DNA from: JAKPAM01 sp047601745
Lineage (GTDB): Bacteria; Pseudomonadota; Gammaproteobacteria; Burkholderiales; Burkholderiaceae_E
Assembly (NCBI GenBank): GCA_047601745.1
Contig: JASGIS010000001.1
Span: 3,968,001-4,032,000, forward strand
Direction: 5' to 3'
Length of the DNA: 64,000 nucleotides
Shown: in pieces, positions 18,106 through 28,366 of the stretch
Layout: the number at the start of each line of letters is the position of its first letter
Numbering within the stretch: the stretch's first letter is position 1
The notes under the pieces: generated by a model
Database searches by the model: none
Told to the model about the DNA's origin: nothing
Seen by the model: only the letters and a program-made list of their open reading frames with translations
Translations under genes and position numbers: made by a program

Positions 18106-18457
18106 GGGAGTCTCCTTTCGAGAAAGCCGTTTGCCGTGTCGATCGAGCCGCGTATCGATTCGGATGATCGATTGGCGGCGGAGCCGGTCGAACGGGCGCC
18201 GTCCGACGCCCTTCCGGATGATTACTCCGCTCCGGCCGGTCGGTGCAAGCCCTGGCCGGGGATCGGCCCGGCCTCGCGATGTCCTTGTTCTGCAATGGAA
18301 CGGCACGGCCGGATACAACGCGCGGTTCGCCGCGCAAGAGCGGCCGAAGACGGCTCGATCAGCGGCCGGGCGGGCGGCATGCGAAAATCCGGGCTCTCGC
18401 GATCGAAGACCCGCTCCCGCGCGTCGTTCGATGCCTCCTTATTCGCCCGGAAACACG
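18106..18457. other. Divergent intergenic region between coxS and dcd
   Basis: About 350 bases hold the promoters of both the cox operon (leftward) and dcd (rightward). The only signal I can place with confidence is the coxS ribosome site AAGGAG near 18113-18118. I saw no clear palindrome, no convincing sigma-70 or sigma-54 promoter and no terminator. Open frames crossing this stretch look like shadows. Confidence 0.6.
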
Positions 18458-19021
18458 ATGAGCATCAAGTCCGACCGATGGATCCGCCGCATGGCGGCGC
18501 AGGGGATGATCGAGCCGTTCGAACCGAACCAGGTCCGCACGGCCGGCGGCCAGAAGATCGTCTCGTACGGAACGTCCAGTTACGGGTACGACCTGCGCTG
18601 CGCCGACGAGTTCAAGATCTTCACGAACATCAACAGCACGATCGTCGACCCGAAGTCGTTCGACGAGAAGTCGTTCGTCGATTTCAAGGGCGACGTGTGC
18701 ATCATTCCGCCCAATTCGTTCGCGCTGGCGCGGACCGTCGAATACTTCCGGATTCCGCGCAACGTGCTGACGATCTGCCTGGGCAAATCCACGTACGCGC
18801 GCTGCGGCATCATCGTCAACGTGACGCCGCTCGAGCCCGAGTGGGAGGGCTACGTGACGCTGGAATTCTCGAACACCACGCCGCTGCCGGCCCGGATCTA
18901 CGCGGGCGAAGGCTGCGCGCAGGTCATCTTCCTCGAAAGCGACGAGGTCTGCGAGACCTCGTACCGTGATCGCGGCGGCAAGTACCAGGGGCAGGTCGGC
19001 GTCACGCTGCCGAAGGCCTGA
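18458..19021 (+). CDS. dcd: dCTP deaminase
   Basis: Converts dCTP to dUTP for thymidylate synthesis. The 187-residue protein starts MSIKSDRWIRRMAAQGMIEPF and closely follows the proteobacterial Dcd pattern: SYGTSSYGYDLRCADEF, CLGKSTYARCGIIVNVTPLEPEWEGYVTLEFSN with the catalytic Glu, and the C-terminal lid GGKYQGQVGVTLPKA. The ATG at 18458 matches the family start although the frame is open far upstream. It is a housekeeping gene divergent from coxS. Confidence 0.97.
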   Translation: MSIKSDRWIRRMAAQGMIEPFEPNQVRTAGGQKIVSYGTSSYGYDLRCADEFKIFTNINSTIVDPKSFDEKSFVDFKGDVCIIPPNSFALARTVEYFRIPRNVLTICLGKSTYARCGIIVNVTPLEPEWEGYVTLEFSNTTPLPARIYAGEGCAQVIFLESDEVCETSYRDRGGKYQGQVGVTLPKA

Positions 19022-19130
19022 GAATCCGGGAGCACCGGCGGACCGATCGGACGAGCCATATCCGACGAGCCGTATCCAGCCGTATCCGTTCGCCGGCCCG
19101 CCGCGCGCGCCGCGCCGCCGGCGGCCGCCG

Positions 19131-19418
19131 TCAGTAGGTCGAGTCGGACGTGTCTTCGAGGATCTCGGTCTCGCGCGGCATCTTGTCGGCCTGGCTGCGC
19201 GGCAGCGCGCGATTCAGTTCCGAGAAGAAGCGGATGCCGTTCTGGTTGCTCGCGTACAGGCGCTCGGCGGCGGCCAGCGCGGCCTGCGAATCGATCAGCG
19301 CGGTCAGCGAGAAGATGTGGCTGGTGTCGGGCAGCATCGCGTTGGCCTCGTCCAGGCTCATCTGCTCGGCGAGCGCTTCATCCAGGTCCGCATCGATGTC
19401 GTGGATCACTTCGTTCAT
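19131..19418 (-). CDS. Small acidic protein of unknown function
   Basis: I do not recognise this 95-residue protein. It begins MNEVIHDIDADLDEALAEQM, is rich in Asp and Glu at both ends (EILEDTSDSTY at the C-terminus), and has an Ala-rich middle (LIDSQAALAAAERLYASN) likely to be helical. There is no signal peptide or membrane segment. The ATG at 19418 is chosen because the preceding open frame has no coding character. It sits alone, convergent with dcd and divergent from rpsO. Confidence 0.6.
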   Translation of the reverse strand: MNEVIHDIDADLDEALAEQMSLDEANAMLPDTSHIFSLTALIDSQAALAAAERLYASNQNGIRFFSELNRALPRSQADKMPRETEILEDTSDSTY

Positions 19419-19709
19419 GGCAGGGCTCACAAGTCCTTGGGCGTCGGAAGACTGATGGAACCAGCCTAGCCGTCCGCCGTTCGCGCAGTGTGACGGGCTT
19501 GGCACCCGCCGGATGCGGGGCGTGAAATCCGTCACGAACGGCAGTCGAGCTGTCGCTGTGCCGCGACAGGCGGTTGCAAGGAGCCGGACTTGGAGCAGGG
19601 GCGGCGAGCGGATATAATCGACAGGCTTTACTGCATCACCTCGCACGGCCCGCCTCCCAGCGGTGCCGCAAGTCAGACCGTCATGCCCTCCGAGGGCGCA
19701 AGGGAAAAC

Positions 19710-19979
19710 ATGTCCGTAGCCGATATCGACAAGGCGAAGATCGTCGCCGATTACCAACGCGCCGCCAGCGACACGGGTTCGCCCGAAGTCCAGGTGGCGT
19801 TGCTGACCGCCCGTATCAATGAACTGCGCGCGCATTTCGACGCGCACAGCAAGGATCACCACTCGCGTCGCGGCCTGCTCAAGATGGTCAGCCGTCGCCG
19901 CAAACTGCTGGATTACCTGAAGTCGCGCAACCCGGACAGCTACAGGAAGCTGATCGAGCGTCTGGGTCTGCGCAACTGA
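19710..19979 (+). CDS. rpsO: 30S ribosomal protein S15
   Basis: An 89-residue primary 16S rRNA-binding protein of the small subunit platform. The family core is unmistakable: TGSPEVQVALLTARINELRAHF, DHHSRRGLLKMVSRRRKLLDYLK and YRKLIERLGLRN. The ATG at 19710 follows an AGGGAAAAC purine stretch. The rpsO-pnp order is the classic arrangement in which S15 and PNPase share a transcript with a terminator between them. In E. coli S15 represses its own translation through a leader pseudoknot; I could not confirm one here. Confidence 0.97.
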   Translation: MSVADIDKAKIVADYQRAASDTGSPEVQVALLTARINELRAHFDAHSKDHHSRRGLLKMVSRRRKLLDYLKSRNPDSYRKLIERLGLRN

Positions 19980-20024
19980 TCCGGCCCCCGCGACCGTGAA
20001 GCTGGGGTAGAGCCGATTCATCGA

Positions 20025-20056
20025 AGAGCCCGCAGGCATCTTGCGGGCTCTTTTGC
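20025..20056 (+). terminator. Intrinsic terminator between rpsO and pnp
   Basis: A perfect 10-bp stem (AGAGCCCGCA at 20025-20034 and TGCGGGCTCT at 20042-20051) with a 7-base loop is followed by a run of T. It lies 45 bases after the rpsO stop and matches the position of the attenuating terminator between rpsO and pnp in enterobacteria. Partial read-through to pnp is likely. Confidence 0.9.
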
Positions 20057-20168
20057 TTTGCTCCGGCGCAACGGACACGCGCGGCCCGCTCGTCGGGCGG
20101 TCGCCCAGAGATCGCGACCGCCGGATGCGCGGAGCGCGCGAAGAAAGATCACATAAGGAAAGACAAGC

Positions 20169-22292
<2,124 letters not shown>

Positions 22293-22301
22293 GCGGCTCC
22301 C

Positions 22302-22326
22302 GCCGCCGCCGGTTGTCGGCGGCGGC
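22302..22326. terminator. GC-rich hairpin between convergent pnp and Nudix-MBL gene
   Basis: A perfect 10-bp inverted repeat (GCCGCCGCCG at 22302-22311 and CGGCGGCGGC at 22317-22326) with a 5-base loop sits in the 46-base gap between two convergent genes. It has no T run, so a role as a shared bidirectional terminator is inferred from position and stem strength only. Confidence 0.5.
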
Positions 22327-22338
22327 TCTCCGCGGCGC

Positions 22339-24066
22339 TCAGGCCTCGCTACCCGCGAGCCATCGATCACCCGAGCGGGTGATCACGCCGTCTTCGTCCA
22401 GCTTCTCCAGGCTGGCGAGCAGCGAGCGCGAGGCGACCGGATACAGGCGCTGGTCGACGTCGCCGTAGACGATCGGCAGCAGGCTGTCGATCGTCGCGGT
22501 CCGCTGCTGGCGCACGGCGTTCAGGACCTTGGCCTCGCGGGCCTGCCGGTGCGCGATCAACTGGTCGATGGCCTGCCGCGCGAACCCGATCACGTGGCCA
22601 TGGGCCGGCAGGATGTACGTCAGCGGCAGTTCGCGCAGTTCGCGCAGCGCGCGCAGGTACTCGTTCATGTTGCCGTCGGGCGGATTGATCACGACGGTCT
22701 GGCCGTTGTTGATGTGATCGCCCGAGAACAGCAGGCCGTCCTCCTCGAGCAGGAAGCACAGATGGTTCGACGCATGGCCGGGCGTGAAGACCGCCCGCAG
22801 CGTCGAATCGCCGAGCGCCAGCCGCTCGCCGTGCTCCATCACGCGGTCGGGCATGAACGCCGGGTCGCGAAGATCCTCGGCGGCGGCGTCCGGGTCGTTG
22901 CCATAGGTCCGGGTCCGCGGCCCCCAGGGCCTGCCCAGGATCGGCGCGTCGATGAGCTTCTGCAGCAGGAACGCGCCCGGTGAATGGTCCGAGTGCGCGT
23001 GCGTGCACAGGATCGCCTTCAGGTCCGGGCCGACGATCGCCGCGATGCGCGCGACGTGCTCGGCGTCGGCCGGGCCGGGGTCGATGACCGCGTAGGCGCC
23101 CGGTTCGCCGACGATGTACGTGTTGGTGCCCGGGCCGGTCATCATGCCGGGGTTCGGGCAGGTCAGCCGGATGACGTTCTTCAGCAGCGGGACCGGGCGA
23201 TCGTAGCGCCAGTCCAGGTGATGCAGCACCTGGCCGTCCGGCGTCACCAGCTCGAGTTCGCCGAACGCCATGTCCCGCTCGTCGAAGCGCTCGATCTCCC
23301 CGCGCAGGTAGCCGCCGCGCGGCGAGGACACGAACAGCGGTTTCTCGCTCGCGCACGCGGCGATCACGCTGTCGGCGTCCGGGTAGGCGGCGATCCGGCG
23401 CAGCGTCCGTTCGGTCGGGAAGATGATGCTGAAATTGCCGGCCGCATAACGCGCCAGCGCGTCGGCCGGCGACACCCAGACCGGCTCGAACTGCTCGTTC
23501 TCGTCGGCGATCGGGGTCTGGCCGGGCGGCACCATCGCCACCAGGAAGCGCACGTCGAAGCGCTTGGGCAGGTCGCGGTCGGTGATCCAGTGGCACAGGT
23601 AGTGGACGCGGTCGACGGCCAGCGTGTAGCCGGCTTCTTCGAGCTGCCCGCAGAAATCGGCGGTATGCGCGCGATCGAACCAGCGGGCATCCTGGTCGGT
23701 CGCCAGCGAGCCGTCCGGCCGATAGGCGAGCAGGATGCCCAGCTCCTCGAACGACTCGCGGATCGCGGTGACGGCGAACGCGCGCTGGACCTCGTCCTGC
23801 GTCGGCCTGGCCCGCGACATCCGGCGGGCCTGGATGCCGGCATCCGACTGGTCGAACGCACCGCCCGGGAACACGTAGGCGCCCGGCACGAAGCTCGCCG
23901 TCAGCGAACGGCGGGTCATCAGGACGTCGAAGCCGCCTTCGCGGGGCCGAAGCAGCAGGACGGTGGCGGCCGGCCGGGGGGCGACCGGTTCGCGATACGG
24001 GTGCAGCCGTTTGGCGTCACGCACGCCTCGCGCTGATTCGGGGGCGATTGTCGGATCGATCTGCAT
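22339..24066 (-). CDS. Nudix hydrolase-metallo-beta-lactamase fusion protein
   Basis: A 575-residue two-domain protein. The N-terminal half is a Nudix domain (VLLLRPREGGFDVLMTRRS, GAYVFPGGAFD, Nudix-box helix AIRESFEELGILL) resembling RNA-binding or CoA-type NUDT19-like members. The C-terminal half is a metallo-beta-lactamase fold with THAHSDHSPG (HxHxDH) near residue 365 and GHASNHLCF and GDHINNG downstream, as in LACTB2/glyoxalase II-like hydrolases. The substrate is unknown. The ATG at 24066 is preferred: the frame is open upstream but lacks coding character there. Confidence 0.85.
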   Translation of the reverse strand: MQIDPTIAPESARGVRDAKRLHPYREPVAPRPAATVLLLRPREGGFDVLMTRRSLTASFVPGAYVFPGGAFDQSDAGIQARRMSRARPTQDEVQRAFAVTAIRESFEELGILLAYRPDGSLATDQDARWFDRAHTADFCGQLEEAGYTLAVDRVHYLCHWITDRDLPKRFDVRFLVAMVPPGQTPIADENEQFEPVWVSPADALARYAAGNFSIIFPTERTLRRIAAYPDADSVIAACASEKPLFVSSPRGGYLRGEIERFDERDMAFGELELVTPDGQVLHHLDWRYDRPVPLLKNVIRLTCPNPGMMTGPGTNTYIVGEPGAYAVIDPGPADAEHVARIAAIVGPDLKAILCTHAHSDHSPGAFLLQKLIDAPILGRPWGPRTRTYGNDPDAAAEDLRDPAFMPDRVMEHGERLALGDSTLRAVFTPGHASNHLCFLLEEDGLLFSGDHINNGQTVVINPPDGNMNEYLRALRELRELPLTYILPAHGHVIGFARQAIDQLIAHRQAREAKVLNAVRQQRTATIDSLLPIVYGDVDQRLYPVASRSLLASLEKLDEDGVITRSGDRWLAGSEA

Positions 24067-24101
24067 GCTGAGCTCTGCGAGTAGTGCCGGAAATGAGGGA
24101 A

Positions 24102-25106
24102 TCAGGACGCTTCCGGGCCGCCGGGGGCGGCGGCGAAGCGGGGGCCGAACCGGGCGGCCAACGCTTCGGCGCGGGACGCGAAGTCGGCGCCCAGACCGTC
24201 GATGAACCGCTGCGGATCGCCGCCGCCGGCCGAAAAGCCCCAGCCTGCGCTCGTCGCCGCGCCGGCCCGGCGGGCGTCGCGCCAGACCAGCGCCTGGCTG
24301 TACAGCAGGCGGTCGCGGATGTCGTTCGCGTCGATGCCGGTATTGCGCCGCTTGAACGCCCGCAGGCCATCCCACAACAGCTTGTCGCCGTCATCGTCGT
24401 AGTCGTAGAAGCCGGCGCCGGCGGCGCGGCCCATGCGGTCGAAGCCATGGGCCATCTTCTCGACGACGTAGACCGCGGGCTCGGGCATCGCCGGCCGCGG
24501 GAACGCCGCGGCGGCGGCGCGATCATCGTGCGCGTGCTCGGGATGCTCGTGGCCGTGGTGCGCGTGCTCATGGTGCTCATGGCCGTGGTGCGCGTGCTCG
24601 TGATGCTCATGGCCATGGTGCTCGTGGCCGTGGGGCTCGTGCCCGTGGTGCTCATGGCCGTGGTGCTCGTGGCCGTGGGGCTCGTGCCCGTGGTGCTCAT
24701 GGCCATGGTGCTCGTGGCCGTGGTGCTCATGGCCGTGGTGCTCGTGCCCGTGGTGCTCGTGCCCGTGGTGCTCGTGGCCGTGATGCTCGTGGCCGTGGTG
24801 CTCGTGGCCGTGGTGCTCATGGCCCTGGTGCTCGTGCCCGTGATGCTCGTGCCCGTGATGCTCGTGCTCATGCCCGCAGCCGCACTCGCCGTGCGCGTGC
24901 CCGGCGCCGTGAATGACGGCATCGAAACGGTCCAGCCCGATCCGGTCGATCGCGGCGAGCGGGCCCATCGGCATGTACAGCGACAATCCGCAGGCCTCGA
25001 TCTGATCGGCGGGAACCCCATCGCCGAGCAGTGCCAACGCCTCGTGGAACAGCGCGGCGAGCACCGGATCGTCGTAAAGGTTCGAGTCGAACTGTGGCGT
25101 ACTCAT
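24102..25106 (-). CDS. FadJ-C-terminal-like protein interrupted by a His-rich repeat
   Basis: A 334-residue protein. Residues ~15-70 (LGDGVPADQIEACGLSLYMPMGPLAAIDRIGLD) resemble the start of the 3-hydroxyacyl-CoA dehydrogenase C-terminal domain. Residues ~205-330 (VVEKMAHGFDRMGRAAGAGFYDYD; DIRDRLLYSQALVWRDARRAG; ALAARFGPRFA) resemble the end of FadJ/FadB-type multifunctional enzymes. Between them, residues ~79-193 are about 23 copies of a five-residue His/Gly/Glu unit. There is no enoyl-CoA hydratase or NAD-binding domain, so dehydrogenase activity is not expected. The repeat should bind Zn, Ni, Co or Cu. The ATG at 25106 has AGGA about ten bases upstream. The function is unknown. Confidence 0.75.
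   Translation of the reverse strand: MSTPQFDSNLYDDPVLAALFHEALALLGDGVPADQIEACGLSLYMPMGPLAAIDRIGLDRFDAVIHGAGHAHGECGCGHEHEHHGHEHHGHEHQGHEHHGHEHHGHEHHGHEHHGHEHHGHEHHGHEHHGHEHHGHEHHGHEPHGHEHHGHEHHGHEPHGHEHHGHEHHEHAHHGHEHHEHAHHGHEHPEHAHDDRAAAAAFPRPAMPEPAVYVVEKMAHGFDRMGRAAGAGFYDYDDDGDKLLWDGLRAFKRRNTGIDANDIRDRLLYSQALVWRDARRAGAATSAGWGFSAGGGDPQRFIDGLGADFASRAEALAARFGPRFAAAPGGPEAS
24528..24872 (-). repeat. 15-bp tandem repeat encoding HGHEH units
   Basis: About 23 consecutive imperfect 15-bp units encode the His-rich stretch of the gene above. Differences are mostly at third positions (Gly GGC/GGG, Glu, His CAC/CAT) or change one residue (HQGHE, PHGHE, HHEHA). This is the pattern of slippage followed by selection to keep the residues. 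The unit length is a multiple of three, so copy-number changes do not shift the frame. Confidence 0.92.
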
Positions 25107-25408
25107 GTTGAAGGAGTCCTGTATGGCAATGTCCGGGAAAAACACGAAGTATGCCGATTCGGCCCGACGTTGGCAGGCGGAGCGATCATCGAAGGCTTGC
25201 CCGGGGGGCCGAGGCGCCCATCTTGGCAGATGGCGGGGCCGGCTGTGTACAACGTCATCGCCGGCCCTCGTCAAACCTTCCAGAATCGGCCCGGTCCCGT
25301 CGAAAAAACGCTCGTTCGACCATTCGCGCAAATGTCCGGGCTTCGCGGATGCTTCGACTCGGCTCCCGTTGATGCCCCGGATCGAAGTGGGCGTCATCCG
25401 GCAATGCA
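25107..25408. other. Divergent intergenic region before the histidine kinase
   Basis: About 300 bases separate the His-rich protein gene (leftward) from the kinase gene (rightward). I found no gene, clear palindromic operator or terminator. Short open frames here lack coding character. Both promoters must lie within it. Confidence 0.5.
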
Positions 25409-27316
25409 GTGAAATCGATCTTGCACACACCTTTTTCCATCGAGCCTTTCGAAGATGCCGGCCTGGAAAGCACGTTCCAGCGCAGCTACCGCGCCGCGGG
25501 CCTGCAGGGGGCGACGCTGGCGGTCGGCCTGAGCCTGCTGGTGCTGGTGGCGTTCGAGCTGATCGATCGGATCGGGCCGAGGGTCGCGCCGGCCGAGCGC
25601 CTGGGCGGCCTGCTGACGCCGCGGGCCCGGCTGTTCGTGCTGGCGCTGCTGGCGCTGAGCCTGTACCTCGGGTTGCGGCACCGTCAGCGCGTGCTCGATC
25701 GCTACACCGCGTGGATGTCGGCGCTGTCCGGGGCCCTGCTGCTGGCGCTCGCGCTGCCCGTGTGGTTCGGCGAGCCGCTCGCGCGGTTGCCGCTGCGGCC
25801 GGTCATCGCCTTCAATCTGCTGATCTTCTTCGTCTTCGCGTTCCTGCGACTGCCGACCGGGGTCGCTTTCGCGCTCGGCGGGGCCGGCATCGCCGCGCAC
25901 GTGTGGACGGTGGCGACCTGGTACGGACGGCAGCCCGGCCTGCTCGCGCTGATCGCGTATCCGATCGCGTCGGCGGCCGTCGGCTGGCTGCTGTCGCGCA
26001 CGATCGAGCGGCGCGAGCGGCGCCTGTACCTGGCCGCGACACTGACGCAGGGCGCCGAGGCCGACAAGGCGCAGCGCATCGATGAATTCGTCCACGACCT
26101 GCGCGGTCCGCTGGCCGCGCTGGATGCCGAAATGCATCACGTCGTGCGGCAGGCGCCGCGCCTGTCCGCCGAAGAGATCGACCAGCGCATGCGCTCGATG
26201 GCCGACGAGCTGGACTGGGTGCGCGACCACCTCGAGGAACTGTCGCGCTGGAACAAGGGCGACGATCCGCGGGCGCCGCTGAAGATCTCGGCGCTGCCGC
26301 TGCGCCTGCTCGTCGACTGGGTCAGGGCGCAGTTCGCGCAGCGCTGCCGCGAGCAGGGCATCGACCTGCAGATCGCCGTCGACGCCGACCTGGAGGACCG
26401 TCTGCTGTCGACCCATCGCACCGCGCTGTTCGCGGTCGTGATGAACCTGGTGGGCAACGCGATCAAGTACCGCAACCCGGACGGCGTCGCGCCGGCCTGG
26501 GTCAGGATCGAGTTCAGCGAGCAGGACTCGTTCTGCGTGATCCGCATCAGCGACAACGGCATCGGCATCTCGGCCGACGAGATGCCGCGGATCTGGGAAC
26601 CCGGATTCCGCTCGGCCCGCTCGCGGGCGCTGTCCGAAGGGTCCGGCCTGGGGCTCGCGATCACGCGCGAGCGCATCCACCGGATGGCGCATCATTCGCT
26701 GACCGCGCGCTCGACGCAGGGCAGGGGCTCGCAGTTCACGCTGCGCGTGCCCTGGCACCGTTCGGACGGCGCGACGCTGATCGAGCCGGCCGCCGATGAG
26801 CGGGGGACGCCGACCCTTCGCCGCGGCGCTCGCGACGAGCCGGACGAGCTCGGCGCCGGCTCGCCTCCGCATACGCTGACGGCCGCCGGCTCGCGGGGCC
26901 CGGTCTCGCGCGTGCTGCTGCTGGCGGCCGACGCCGCGACGCTGGCGCGGATCAGCCGGTCGATGGATCCGCACAACGCGTTCGTCGACGAGGCGAGCAG
27001 CACGAAGGCCCTGCAGGCGCTGCTGCAGGACGGCGACAGCACGTACGACTACATGGTGATCGGCGTGACGCGGTCGATGAACGTCAAGGGCATGATCGAG
27101 ACCGTGCGCGTCGACCACGGCTTCGACGTGCCGGCCATCGTGCTGCTGCCGTGGTGGCGCTACCTGAAGATCGGCGCCCGGTTCGAGCGCCAACTGCCCG
27201 AATTGCGCTGCGGCTGGATCGGCGTGTTCGGCGGCCGCGCGCTGCGCCGGCGGATGCGGGCGGCGCTGTCCCGCAGCCTGGCATTGCAGGCGCGCATCAT
27301 CCGCGGGGACGGGTAA
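25409..27316 (+). CDS. Membrane sensor histidine kinase with degenerate C-terminal receiver
   Basis: A 635-residue hybrid-type kinase. Five to six hydrophobic helices (about residues 30-205) anchor it. The dimerisation helix holds the phosphoacceptor His229 (FVHDLRGPLAALD). The ATPase domain has an N box (NLVGNAIKYRNP), G1 (ISDNGIGI) and G2 (GSGLGLAIT). After a linker the C-terminus (about residues 505-630) has receiver-like length and hydrophobicity (RVLLLAADAATLARI; YDYMVIGVTRSM). However, the acidic pocket is gone and the phospho-Asp position appears to be Gly. The start is GTG at 25409. No response regulator gene is adjacent, so the kinase may signal to an unlinked partner. Confidence 0.85.
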   Translation: MKSILHTPFSIEPFEDAGLESTFQRSYRAAGLQGATLAVGLSLLVLVAFELIDRIGPRVAPAERLGGLLTPRARLFVLALLALSLYLGLRHRQRVLDRYTAWMSALSGALLLALALPVWFGEPLARLPLRPVIAFNLLIFFVFAFLRLPTGVAFALGGAGIAAHVWTVATWYGRQPGLLALIAYPIASAAVGWLLSRTIERRERRLYLAATLTQGAEADKAQRIDEFVHDLRGPLAALDAEMHHVVRQAPRLSAEEIDQRMRSMADELDWVRDHLEELSRWNKGDDPRAPLKISALPLRLLVDWVRAQFAQRCREQGIDLQIAVDADLEDRLLSTHRTALFAVVMNLVGNAIKYRNPDGVAPAWVRIEFSEQDSFCVIRISDNGIGISADEMPRIWEPGFRSARSRALSEGSGLGLAITRERIHRMAHHSLTARSTQGRGSQFTLRVPWHRSDGATLIEPAADERGTPTLRRGARDEPDELGAGSPPHTLTAAGSRGPVSRVLLLAADAATLARISRSMDPHNAFVDEASSTKALQALLQDGDSTYDYMVIGVTRSMNVKGMIETVRVDHGFDVPAIVLLPWWRYLKIGARFERQLPELRCGWIGVFGGRALRRRMRAALSRSLALQARIIRGDG

Positions 27317-27346
27317 GCGAATGGGGCGCGGCGATGCCCGCCGCCT

Positions 27347-27883
27347 TCAGCGTCCGTCGATGCGGCTCTGCCGATGCGCCTGCAGATGCCACCAACGACA
27401 GACCCTTTCGGCGCGGCGATGCGCGCGGGCCGATCCGGCCGCGCTCGCCAGGAAGCGTTGCCACGGGTCGTCCGCCGCGTCGGCCTGCCGGTCGTCCAGA
27501 TAGTGCGGCGGCAATTCGTCGTCGGGCGGACTCGGTCCGTCGTCGGCCGGCCGACGCGGCTGGACGGGGATCAGGCTGGCGGTGCGGGCCCGCCCGTCGA
27601 TCAGAAGGCTCAGTTCGCTGCGGTGCGGGGGCGCCAGATCGACCCGCAGCGCCAGCCGCTGCACGACGAGCGGATGCCGCAGCATCCGCTGCCAGATCTC
27701 CCAGCGGCCCGAGCGGCCGTGCCGGTCGGGCGAGAACCAGTGCAGGATCGTGCTGTCGGTTCGCCCGGTCCAGACGCTTACCGGCACGTCCTCGGGCGCG
27801 CCCAGCATCTGCGGTAGGCGCCGCGGGACCGGGAACCGCGCCAGCACGGGAAATCGGTCTTGCCAGGGGACATCCAACGGCAT
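27347..27883 (-). CDS. Hypothetical protein
   Basis: Not recognised. A 178-residue frame starting MPLDVPWQDRFPVLARFPVP, rich in Arg, Pro, Asp and Trp (WHLQAHRQSRIDGR at the end), with no membrane segment or clear motif. I prefer this frame over longer overlapping ones because its composition is the most protein-like, and it begins and ends cleanly between the kinase gene (convergent, 30-base gap) and the intergenic region to its right. Two other frames here are open for 250-340 codons, as expected for GC-rich DNA, so the call is weak. Confidence 0.4.
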   Translation of the reverse strand: MPLDVPWQDRFPVLARFPVPRRLPQMLGAPEDVPVSVWTGRTDSTILHWFSPDRHGRSGRWEIWQRMLRHPLVVQRLALRVDLAPPHRSELSLLIDGRARTASLIPVQPRRPADDGPSPPDDELPPHYLDDRQADAADDPWQRFLASAAGSARAHRRAERVCRWWHLQAHRQSRIDGR

Positions 27884-28366
27884 CCGGCAGCCACTTCGAC
27901 GACTCGATACGCGAGTCTAGCCGCCGTCGTACGGCGGGGCACGCGGCCCCGGTACGAGCGGACGGCAGGCGGGCGCCATCGGTCCGCTCGGCCGATCGAC
28001 GACGGACCGACGGTGTTCGATGGTCGGTGCCGGCGTCGCCTTTCGTCCACAGCGTCGCCAATTCCACACACTCGGCGATCGCGGTGCGTCCGCTCCGACC
28101 GCCGGATCGCCAATCCCTGACGCGCTACCGGGGTCCATCGCGGCCGGCTGTGCGGATGTTCCTCGCCGACGTACGGTAGTCCGGCGGATCATCGGGCAAC
28201 GGATGTCGATCCGGTCGCCGCGTTTCGCTAAGTAGTCACAGACCCGGCAGGCTGTCAATCGGCGTCTCGTCCGAAATATCGGTTGTCCTTCGGACGATCG
28301 GGCGATTTAACATTATCGACGATGGTCCGTACGCAATGGTCCGGTCGTCCGCATTCGAGGAAACCC
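27884..28366. other. Intergenic region upstream of the acyltransferase gene, with inverted repeat
   Basis: About 480 bases with no supported gene. The right end is less GC-rich than its surroundings (ATTTAACATTATC near 28305-28317), consistent with a promoter. An 8-bp perfect inverted repeat CGTCCGAA/TTCGGACG spans 28268-28296 with a 13-base spacer and lies about 70 bases before the GTG start. A possible -35 (TTGTCC, 28283-28288) overlaps it. This may be an operator, but the evidence is only positional. Confidence 0.4.

Noticed and set aside
24528..24872. CRISPR or non-coding satellite reading of the 15-bp repeats
   Set aside because: There are no spacers, the period keeps the reading frame, and silent-site variation fits coding sequence.
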